From: Candidatus Tepidiaquacellales bacterium UBA2330
GTDB taxonomy: Bacteria; Bacteroidota; Ignavibacteria; Tepidaquicellales; Tepidaquicellaceae
Assembly (NCBI GenBank): GCA_002344965.1
Contig: DDUU01000021.1
Coordinates: forward strand, 19,061-83,060
Length of the DNA stretch: 64,000 nt
Reading direction: 5' to 3'
Part shown: piece by piece, positions 53,310 to 60,208 of the stretch
Layout: each line of letters opens with the position of its first letter
Position numbering within the stretch: the stretch's first letter is position 1
Notes under the pieces: generated by a model
Told to the model about the DNA's origin: nothing
What the model saw: only the letters and a program-made list of their open reading frames with translations
Database searches by the model: none
Translations under genes and position numbers: made by a program

Positions 53310-54419
53310 ATGAATAGAGTTTTACACTATATAACTCCTGCTTTATTGCTTGTGATATTTTGTTTTTTTACCACTTCTATTGCTCAGACTTTACTTGAAA
53401 AGGATATGATTTTACAAAAAATATCCGAGCTTAAGGAAGAGACTAAGGTGAAATCAGTAATCGCCGGTATAAAAAAAGGCGATGAAGAAATTCTGACCAT
53501 AGCGCTCGGAGAATCAATGACTTCAGTATCCGCTACAACTGATATGCATCTCCGTATCGGAGGTGTGTCTGAAATATTTTTCGGGACTCTCCTGATGATA
53601 CTTTCCGAGAAAGGACTGATCGGACTTGATGAAAAAATTTCAAAGTGGATGCCGGAATTACTTGCTGCCGATAAAGTAACTCCGGAAATGCTGATTAAAA
53701 ATACAGCGGGATACAAAGATTACGTTCTCAATAAAGATTTTTTTGATCTTGTTACGAAAGAGCCTTTCAGAAAATTCAGCAGGGAGGAAATTATAGCTTA
53801 TTCCGTCAGCGGCGGCGAACTGAATTTTCCGCCCGGCACTGATCAGAAATATTCGCATACTGAATTTACCATACTCGGTGAAGTGATCGAGCGCGCTACG
53901 GGAAAAAAGATGCAGGAGCTTTATGAAGAATATATTTTCCATCCTCTTAATCTTAATAATACCGGTTACTGCAATAATGCCGAACTACCGTCTCCGGTTC
54001 TTCACGCTTACAGTTCAGACCGCGGGATATATGAAGATGCGACATTCTGGAATCCCGCATGGACAGGTGATTCGGGGCCTTTATATTCAAATCTGTCTGA
54101 CTTACTCAAATTTGCCCGCGTATTCGGAAAGGGAAGTCTTCTTTCTCCGGCATCATTTGAAAGACTTATAAGAAGACCTGAAGGAGCAAAAAATCCTGAT
54201 CTGTATTTCGCTTCGGGCTTCATAGTCGCAAATGGCTGGTATGCACAGAATCCAAGTTTCAACGGCTACAGCGGGGCATTCGGATATCTGCCGGAAAATG
54301 ATATCACGGTAATAGTATATTCCACTGAGTCTGATGATCCGAAATCCGGTGCGCAGGCATTTAACATATTAAAGGAGCTTGTTAAAATTATCAGTCCGGA
54401 TAAAGTTATCAATTTCTGA
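53310..54419 (+). CDS. Secreted serine-hydrolase (beta-lactamase/class C) fold protein, active site lost
   Basis: 369 residues with a signal peptide (~1-25, ending SIAQ). The fold of class C beta-lactamase/D-Ala-D-Ala carboxypeptidase-like proteins is clear: MHLRIGGVSEIFFGTLL, LIGLDEKISKWMPELL, LLIKNTAGYKDY-like segment, YSHTEFTILGEVIERATGKKM. The nucleophile motif SxxK reads Gly85-Val-Ser-Glu88, so both the Ser and the Lys are missing, and YxN reads YSH. It should not hydrolyse peptides or lactams and may be a binding protein. Base composition returns to the local norm after the restriction genes. Confidence 0.85.
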   Translation: MNRVLHYITPALLLVIFCFFTTSIAQTLLEKDMILQKISELKEETKVKSVIAGIKKGDEEILTIALGESMTSVSATTDMHLRIGGVSEIFFGTLLMILSEKGLIGLDEKISKWMPELLAADKVTPEMLIKNTAGYKDYVLNKDFFDLVTKEPFRKFSREEIIAYSVSGGELNFPPGTDQKYSHTEFTILGEVIERATGKKMQELYEEYIFHPLNLNNTGYCNNAELPSPVLHAYSSDRGIYEDATFWNPAWTGDSGPLYSNLSDLLKFARVFGKGSLLSPASFERLIRRPEGAKNPDLYFASGFIVANGWYAQNPSFNGYSGAFGYLPENDITVIVYSTESDDPKSGAQAFNILKELVKIISPDKVINF

Positions 54420-54497
54420 ATGTAGCTGCCTGAAATTTTTTCTGACAGTTAAATGAAGTTCAAAATGTTTGGAAAAAATCCGGCGGGTTTAAATAAG

Positions 54498-54522
54498 AAC
54501 GCAGACCGGAAAAGCCTGCGTT
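54498..54522. terminator. Possible bidirectional terminator
   Basis: AACGCAG and CTGCGTT form a 7-bp stem with an 11-base loop between converging genes. It is flanked by AAATAAG on the left and TTATAAAA on the right, so U-tracts are weak. Confidence 0.45.
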
Positions 54523-54546
54523 TATAAAACGAGATTGATATAAATT

Positions 54547-54972
54547 CTATTTTATTGTTACTTCACCTTTTGACAAATATTTTGTCAGATTTCCGTTTTT
54601 AAAATTCGGCTCTTTGACATTTTCATAAATAAAATAAACTCTGTAACTGCCGGGCTCGAAATTGATCTTTTCTGTAGTGCAGAAAAATCTCGCGCCGTCT
54701 GTTATAATGTCAGCATCTTCTATCCTCATCGCATACTCATTTACAAATTCAGTATCATTTCCTTCTTTATCAGTTTTGTAGATCACCCACATATAAAGCT
54801 GATTGTAAACTTTATTATCCAGTTTGGTCAGCAGGTGCAGTCCTCCGGCATCTTTGACAGACGAAGCTCCGACCGGGCTCCAGTCATCATTCACGTTATC
54901 ACAAAAATAAAATTCCTGTGAAAAAACATTTGTAGAAATTGCTAAAAACAAAAGTAAGATCAGTGTTTTCAT
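54547..54972 (-). CDS. Small secreted protein, unknown function
   Basis: 141 residues with a clear signal peptide (MKTLILLLFLAISTNVFSQ). The mature part is beta-rich with two cysteines (FYFCDN, RFFCTT) that could pair in the periplasm, and an aromatic pattern (YRVYFIYENV) suggesting a small sandwich. No family was recognised. It is preceded by a long 283-bp AT-rich upstream region and converges on the pseudo-hydrolase gene. Confidence 0.75.
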   Translation of the reverse strand: MKTLILLLFLAISTNVFSQEFYFCDNVNDDWSPVGASSVKDAGGLHLLTKLDNKVYNQLYMWVIYKTDKEGNDTEFVNEYAMRIEDADIITDGARFFCTTEKINFEPGSYRVYFIYENVKEPNFKNGNLTKYLSKGEVTIK

Positions 54973-55255
54973 TGTAAGTTATTAGGTTTGATAATTAAGT
55001 AAGTTATATTGTAAATTTTTCTAAATGTATGAGTGTAAATTAAAATATTATTTTTAAATGTGCAAAGAATATTTATTAACTCCTGGTTTTTGTATTGATA
55101 TAAATTATATGAGATGTTTTTGAAATGAATTTTTAATTTGTGAAGGATACATAAAGGAAAATATTCATTATTATGACTCCGCTCAAAATATTAAAGGAAT
55201 TATGAAAATAAACTGATCAGTCAAAACTTTAAGACACCAAAAAATTATAATCCGC

Positions 55256-55843
55256 TTAAAGATTAAATAAAATTATTTTCATTTCTCTGAGCTTTCTTTT
55301 ATTATCAATTTTGAATATTCTTTCCATTTGTTTTCTTTTATCTGTATTATTGTTCAGCTCATACATCTTATAAGAGTAACTGCTGCTGCCGATAATTGCT
55401 CCGACAATCCCTCCGATAATTACACCCGAACCTGCACCGATCATTCCGCCAAACGGAGTTCCCAGTGCGCCGAGTCCGGAAGAAGATGTATTATAGGTTG
55501 ATCCGATTGCAGCCCCGGAAGCTGCGCCGATAAGTAATCCGGCCAGAGCTCCTAACACTATACCGGTACCTGTGTTTTTACCGCTCTTGATACTTATCCC
55601 GTTTATTTTATTTATGTTCATCTTCAGCTCTGATCTTTGTCCCGAAGAAAGATTTATCAGGCTGTCATTTAAAAATCTGATCATTCTTATACCTTCCACC
55701 TCCGTCAAAACAGGTGCTCTGACTGTTTTATTTTCAAAAACAGTTTGCATTGATCCTGTTATATACTCGATAGTAATTTCATCCGGATAAAATGTTTTCA
55801 TTGAGTCAGACTGAGCGTATAATGACTTACTTGTGAAAAGCAT
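55256..55843 (-). CDS. Glycine-zipper membrane protein with interrupted signal peptide
   Basis: 195 residues from the ATG at 55843. The centre (~110-165) is a Gly/Ala/Ile-rich glycine zipper (GTGIVLGALAGLLIGAASGAAIG, shown only in part as GALAGLLIGAASG; IIGGIVGAIIG) that should span or insert in a membrane; the tail is basic. The apparent N-terminus MLFTSKSLYAQS looks like the end of a signal peptide. The same frame continues upstream through a TAA (55847-55849) to an ATG at 55882 encoding MKQPKQKIIIL, a basic then hydrophobic start. The gene may therefore carry a nonsense change, or begin internally. Function unknown; similar zipper proteins sit in the outer membrane. Confidence 0.65.
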   Translation of the reverse strand: MLFTSKSLYAQSDSMKTFYPDEITIEYITGSMQTVFENKTVRAPVLTEVEGIRMIRFLNDSLINLSSGQRSELKMNINKINGISIKSGKNTGTGIVLGALAGLLIGAASGAAIGSTYNTSSSGLGALGTPFGGMIGAGSGVIIGGIVGAIIGSSSYSYKMYELNNNTDKRKQMERIFKIDNKRKLREMKIILFNL

Positions 55844-56052
55844 CAGTTATAATATTATTATTTTTTGTTTTGGCTGTTTCATTTTATCTTCTCCGGGTCT
55901 TTATGTAAAAAATAGCAATTTAAGTTATCTCAGTTGTCATAAGATTGTCAAATATTTTATAAAGGTATAATCTAAAACTAAAAGACCGCACTCAGCATTT
56001 GTGAGTGAGATCTTATAAATGATTTAACATTCGTCTGACTGATCAACAATAA

Positions 56053-57936
56053 TTACCTGGTCAGGATCATTCTTTTGGTCTGAACAAATCCGGCTGATTG
56101 TAATTTATAAAAATAGACTCCGCTTGAAAAATCTGATGCATTCCATATTACCGAGTAGCTGCCTGCATCCTGTTTTACATTAACAAGTGTTGTTACTTCC
56201 CTTCCCAGCAGGTCATATATTTTCAATGTTGTGAATCCGCCTGCAGAAAGACTGTAATCAATTGTCGTCGCAGGATTAAACGGATTCGGATAATTGTTCT
56301 TCAGTTCGTAACAGAATTCACTTCGTTCTGTATCACCGGTTAAATCGGCTGCATCTCCCTGATTCATTTCTTTAATTCTTCCTTCGGCTGTATAATACAG
56401 GAATCGCAGTTTTCTCACGTAATCTTTTAGTCCTTTATATTCAGGAACCTGAAGTATGTGAATGTTTTCGACATCCACTCCTCCAAGTGAAATCAGTATT
56501 CCAAGCAGTCCTTCGTTTACAGTGACCGAATACTTTTTATTCGGATGCAGCGGAGAATTATTTATACGTACTGATGAAAGTATAACTCTTTCACCGGCGG
56601 GTTTTTGAATATCATATTTAAATTTCATTCCCGATACCTGCAGAAAAAAATCATTGTCAATTCCTATCATTGATAATCCGATTTCCAGACCTTTAACAAG
56701 CTCTGAACCTCTTATATCAAAAGTAACAAGATTAAAATCAAGACCGGAAGCTGTATCATATCCGTAACTGACGGATCTGAATACATCGGCGCCGGTAATT
56801 GCCCCACGGTAAATTTTCTCAGCGATTAAACCGTTTGCCGTGATTCCGATTTTTGTGTGCGTTTTATTCCTGTAAGAATCTGTGATTAGATTTCCCATAG
56901 GCGTATCTTTCATTCTGCTGTCCGGAGTGTTTGCGGTTTCCAGATCTCTCAGAGCGAAACCTTCAACTGTATGAAAAACATCTCCGAACTGTGCTGTGAT
57001 ACCGGTTTTAAGTTCATCTATTACTGCTTTAAATTCCGGAACTGCCGGAACATTTTTATCAACAGGTATAAGAGTATACTCATCTAATGTAATCACATCA
57101 TTCTCAAAGGTAAATTTTAGTTTGCCTATGTTTTGATAATATGAACCTGCCTGACATATATACACAGGTTTATTTTCGGGATTCATTATGACTAACGGCT
57201 GCTGAAATGCCGAATGATCATGACCTCCGATAATGAAATGAATTCCGGGAATGTTTGCCGCTATCTGCTGATCAATTTCAGATCCGAGATGCGAAAGAAA
57301 AACTATTACATCAGCACCCTGATTCTGCAGTTCCAGTACTGTAGCAAATGCTGTTTCTGCAACATTTTCGTTAATGATAACCGGATAGGCATTGCTGAGC
57401 GGTGACGGAATTGTCATTCCGAAAATACCGACTTTTAAATTTCCAAAGTCTTTAATCGTATACGGCTGTATAAATTGTGACAGCGGCGGATAACCTGTCA
57501 GATCAAGGTTTGCAGATAATACGGGAAAGGATCCGTTTAAAAATCCTGCCGTAAATACATCATTCAGTGCAGACGGTCCGAGATCAAATTCATGATTTCC
57601 GACTGTCAGCGCATCAAACCCTAACTGCTTCATTATCTGCAGCTCGGGAACACCGAAATATGCATTAAAGAAAAAATCTCCTGTAGAGAAATCTCCCGCG
57701 TGAAGCGTAAGCACGTTAGATTCAGTTTGTTTAATTAATCTTATTACCGATGCAGCTTTCGAAATTCCACCTATAGTCCCTTCAAGATTACAGGTCTTCG
57801 GTCCGCCTGCGTCAAGATGCGAGTGACTGTCATTTGTATGTAAGATCGTTACCGGTATTTCCTGAGCATTGACAAAATTTATGAATGTGAATATCATGAT
57901 TGAGATTGTAAAAATTAAATTTAATGGCTTTTTCAT
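56053..57936 (-). CDS. Secreted 5'-nucleotidase/UshA-like protein with T9SS sorting domain
   Basis: 627 residues. A signal peptide (~1-24) is followed by a calcineurin-like phosphoesterase domain with all motifs (LHTNDSHSHL, LHAGDFSTGD, VGNHEFDLG, FLSHLGSEID, IGGHDHS). A 5'-nucleotidase C-terminal domain comes next (DTPMGNLITDSYRNKT, NGLIAEKIYRG, SVSYGYDTASGLDFNLV). The last ~80 residues are a type A T9SS domain (NYPNPFNPATTIDYSL, SGVYFYKLQ, KRMILTR). It should release phosphate from extracellular nucleotides at the cell surface. Upstream is a 45-bp element shared with the next T9SS gene. Confidence 0.94.
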   Translation of the reverse strand: MKKPLNLIFTISIMIFTFINFVNAQEIPVTILHTNDSHSHLDAGGPKTCNLEGTIGGISKAASVIRLIKQTESNVLTLHAGDFSTGDFFFNAYFGVPELQIMKQLGFDALTVGNHEFDLGPSALNDVFTAGFLNGSFPVLSANLDLTGYPPLSQFIQPYTIKDFGNLKVGIFGMTIPSPLSNAYPVIINENVAETAFATVLELQNQGADVIVFLSHLGSEIDQQIAANIPGIHFIIGGHDHSAFQQPLVIMNPENKPVYICQAGSYYQNIGKLKFTFENDVITLDEYTLIPVDKNVPAVPEFKAVIDELKTGITAQFGDVFHTVEGFALRDLETANTPDSRMKDTPMGNLITDSYRNKTHTKIGITANGLIAEKIYRGAITGADVFRSVSYGYDTASGLDFNLVTFDIRGSELVKGLEIGLSMIGIDNDFFLQVSGMKFKYDIQKPAGERVILSSVRINNSPLHPNKKYSVTVNEGLLGILISLGGVDVENIHILQVPEYKGLKDYVRKLRFLYYTAEGRIKEMNQGDAADLTGDTERSEFCYELKNNYPNPFNPATTIDYSLSAGGFTTLKIYDLLGREVTTLVNVKQDAGSYSVIWNASDFSSGVYFYKLQSAGFVQTKRMILTR

Positions 57937-58027
57937 CTTATTGCTCCTTCACCGCAAAAGCGGATATAAATTAAATTTGTAAAAAATAAATTTTAAACAG
58001 TTTAAAAAAGATCTCATTTTGTTTTAA

Positions 58028-58072
58028 TTAAATCTGTATAAAATTAAGAAAAATGATCTGTTCATGTGTCAC
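58028..58072 (-). promoter_or_regulatory. Conserved 45-bp upstream element, copy 1
   Basis: About 92 bases before the nucleotidase start. On the plus strand it opens with TTAAATCTGTA and closes with GTGTCAC; 36 of 45 positions match the copy at 59388-59432 without gaps. Read on the minus strand it is GTGACAC, then an AT-rich spacer, then TAATTTTA, close to the Bacteroidota -7 consensus TAnnTTTG. Confidence 0.55.
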
Positions 58073-58158
58073 AGGTTTGTAAAAAATGTGAAGAATTAAT
58101 CATAAGAAAAGAATTACCTTTTTCAGATTCTTTTTTTAAAAACACTTAATCTGCACAT

Positions 58159-58187
58159 AAAAAACCGGAGCGGTGATACCGCTCCGG
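58159..58187 (-). terminator. Rho-independent terminator of the dockerin-like gene
   Basis: A perfect 10-bp GC-rich stem (CCGGAGCGGT / ACCGCTCCGG) with a 3-base loop is preceded on the plus strand by six A. On the minus strand this is stem, then TTTTTT, a textbook terminator about 33 bases after the stop. Confidence 0.9.
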
Positions 58188-58219
58188 ACAGTAATAAAAA
58201 TCAACATCTTCAAAAATAG

Positions 58220-59206
58220 TTATCTTACCAAATTCATCTGTATCGTTTCGGATAAATTCCCGGAAACTAATCTTAAGAAATATACTCCGCTTGAGAAATT
58301 TCCGGCATTCCAGCTATATGAATGCGAACCTGCCATAAGATTCTGATTTAATATCACGTCAACTTCTCTTCCGGCAATGTCATAGACTGCAAGTTTTACA
58401 GGTGATTCGGATAAAAGCGTAAAGCTTACCGTAGTAGACGGATTGAAGGGATTGGGAAAATTTTGATTAAGTGTAATCTCATTTCCGGTAACTAAAGCGT
58501 TTGTATTTCTTTTTAAACCTTCAGGATTCAAAGGTGATTTTACAGACAGAAATTTATCTTTGTTAGATTCAATTATTACGAGATCTTCAATGTCAACAAA
58601 ATCATCTCCAGTAAGGTCTGTTGCCGTATAACCGGTTATCATATTCCAGACATCATTTTCAACCATTGAAAAGTCTTCAAGATCAATAAACCCGTCCTGA
58701 TTTGCATCACCGCTCAGCATAACTCTTCTCTTGCCTGCATTAAAGGTATTGTTTCCGTAAACATTTGCTGCTACAGTAAAATCAAATTCATTTAATTGAA
58801 ATTCATAAATCCTTACCGGAGCAGAACTCCATACTTCAAGACTGTTTCTGTGTTTAAGAACAATATAACATTCTGTAAATTCATTTGATGTACTACCGGG
58901 TAAATCAAATCTGAATATTCCTTCCATTGTACTTTTTTCAATTTCCGCTTCTGCATTTGATATTACCTCAAACGGGAAATATCCGTTTCTCAGCTGGGCT
59001 GAGAAAACATCAGTTGTTACTGCGCTGCCGAAATCATCATCATACATTCCCTGTGTACCTGCCGTGATTTTGACTTCTGCATACGGAAATACCGGCTGAG
59101 AATTTGCATCGCTTAACTGCATTAAAAGGAATGCAGCGCATATCATAACTGCTTTAAATAAATGCTGTAATTTATCTGATCTGTTTTTGAAAATTCGGGT
59201 TTTCAT
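58220..59206 (-). CDS. Secreted protein with dockerin-like EF repeats and T9SS sorting domain
   Basis: 328 residues. A signal peptide lies at ~15-37 (ending SDANSQ); the first ATG gives a long basic n-region. Residues ~38-160 form a beta-rich domain (YAEVKITAGTQGMYDDDFG...). Residues ~164-215 hold two calcium-loop repeats, GDANQDGFIDLEDFS and DLTGDDFVDIEDLV, as in type I dockerins. The last ~80 residues are a type A T9SS domain (NFPNPFNPSTTVSFTL, SGVYFLRLVSG). No cohesin is seen nearby, so the repeats may just stabilise the fold with calcium. A terminator follows. Confidence 0.85.
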   Translation of the reverse strand: MKTRIFKNRSDKLQHLFKAVMICAAFLLMQLSDANSQPVFPYAEVKITAGTQGMYDDDFGSAVTTDVFSAQLRNGYFPFEVISNAEAEIEKSTMEGIFRFDLPGSTSNEFTECYIVLKHRNSLEVWSSAPVRIYEFQLNEFDFTVAANVYGNNTFNAGKRRVMLSGDANQDGFIDLEDFSMVENDVWNMITGYTATDLTGDDFVDIEDLVIIESNKDKFLSVKSPLNPEGLKRNTNALVTGNEITLNQNFPNPFNPSTTVSFTLLSESPVKLAVYDIAGREVDVILNQNLMAGSHSYSWNAGNFSSGVYFLRLVSGNLSETIQMNLVR

Positions 59207-59387
59207 TTCTAACTCCTTTAAAAAAATTATTAAATTGGTTTTTTAACCTGACGTAAATCTTTTGAAACAGGCGTTTGAACTGACAGTGTTTTCCGTTTTA
59301 AAATCACCGGATAGTTTCACAATCTATTCATAATTACTTCTCCGGTCTTACGTCATCGGTAATTAAGGATTTAATTTTATTCATTTA

Positions 59388-59432
59388 TTAAATCTGTACA
59401 AAATTAATTATTATGGTCAGTTTAAGTGTCAC
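59388..59432 (-). promoter_or_regulatory. Conserved 45-bp upstream element, copy 2
   Basis: About 182 bases before the dockerin-like gene start, in a 298-bp gap with no gene. It matches the 58028-58072 copy at 36 of 45 positions. On the minus strand it reads GTGACAC, a spacer, then TAATTTTG, an exact TAnnTTTG -7 box. The likely role is promoter plus activator site for T9SS cargo genes. Confidence 0.6.
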
Positions 59433-59504
59433 GCGAAAGTAAAAATATGTCTGAGAATTGTAGTGAACGGAGATTGATTCTGTGTGAATGAATTTTCCGT
59501 GTAT

Positions 59505-60185
59505 TTATTTTACAAACTTATATCCGACTGAATGGTATGTAATAATATGCTTAGGTCTTGATGGATTTGTTTCGATTTTTTTTCGCAGAATCAGAATGTA
59601 ATTATCTACTGTTCTTGTAGTCGGAAAACTGTCATAACCCCAGACCTCATTGAGAAGATCGTTGCGTGAAACAACACTGTCTTCATGTCCGATAAAATAT
59701 TTCATGATCTCATATTCTTTCAGTGACATTTCAATTTTGTGATCACCTTTATACGCTTCCATCTTTGCAAAATCAAGCGTAACATCATCAAATATAAATT
59801 TATCAAAATCATTTTTTATAACAGATCTTCTCCGGAGAATAGCTTTAATTCTTGCAACAAGCTCTCTGATGCTGAAAGGTTTGGTAATATAATCATCAGC
59901 TCCGAGTTCAAGACCTATCACTTTATCCGCTTCTTCAGCTTTTGCTGAAAGCATTATTATGGGAAAGTTGTGTCCGCTTAGCCGGAGATTTTTGCAGATA
60001 TCAAAACCATTTTTTCCGGGCAGCATTATATCCAGCAGTATCATCTCGGGTTTAACTTTTAATGCAGTAAGAAATCCTTTTTCACCGTCGGATGAAATCA
60101 GGGTTTCGAAATTTTCTTTCCTCAGACTTATTTCCAGCCCTTTCGAAACAGCAGGATCGTCTTCTATGATCAGTATTTTATTCAT
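59505..60185 (-). CDS. Two-component response regulator, OmpR/PhoB family
   Basis: 226 residues. The receiver domain (~1-120) has the acidic pair in IEDD, phospho-acceptor Asp52 (ILLDIMLPG), switch Ser/Thr (MLSAKAEE) and Lys in TKPFS. The C-terminal winged helix (~130-226) ends RTVDNYILILRKKIETNPSRPKHIITYHSVGYKFV, given here in part as its recognition-helix signature SFPTTRTVDNYI. It is 23 bases downstream of its kinase gene. Target genes are unknown; adjacent T9SS genes with the shared 45-bp element are candidates. Confidence 0.95.
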   Translation of the reverse strand: MNKILIIEDDPAVSKGLEISLRKENFETLISSDGEKGFLTALKVKPEMILLDIMLPGKNGFDICKNLRLSGHNFPIIMLSAKAEEADKVIGLELGADDYITKPFSIRELVARIKAILRRRSVIKNDFDKFIFDDVTLDFAKMEAYKGDHKIEMSLKEYEIMKYFIGHEDSVVSRNDLLNEVWGYDSFPTTRTVDNYILILRKKIETNPSRPKHIITYHSVGYKFVK

Positions 60186-60208
60186 GCCGGTATGTTAATA
60201 ATTTATTT

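Noticed and set aside
55979..56016. AAGA...ACTCA / TGAGT...TCTT inverted repeat as terminator of the 5'-nucleotidase gene
   Set aside because: Short interrupted stem and no clear T-tract on the minus strand.
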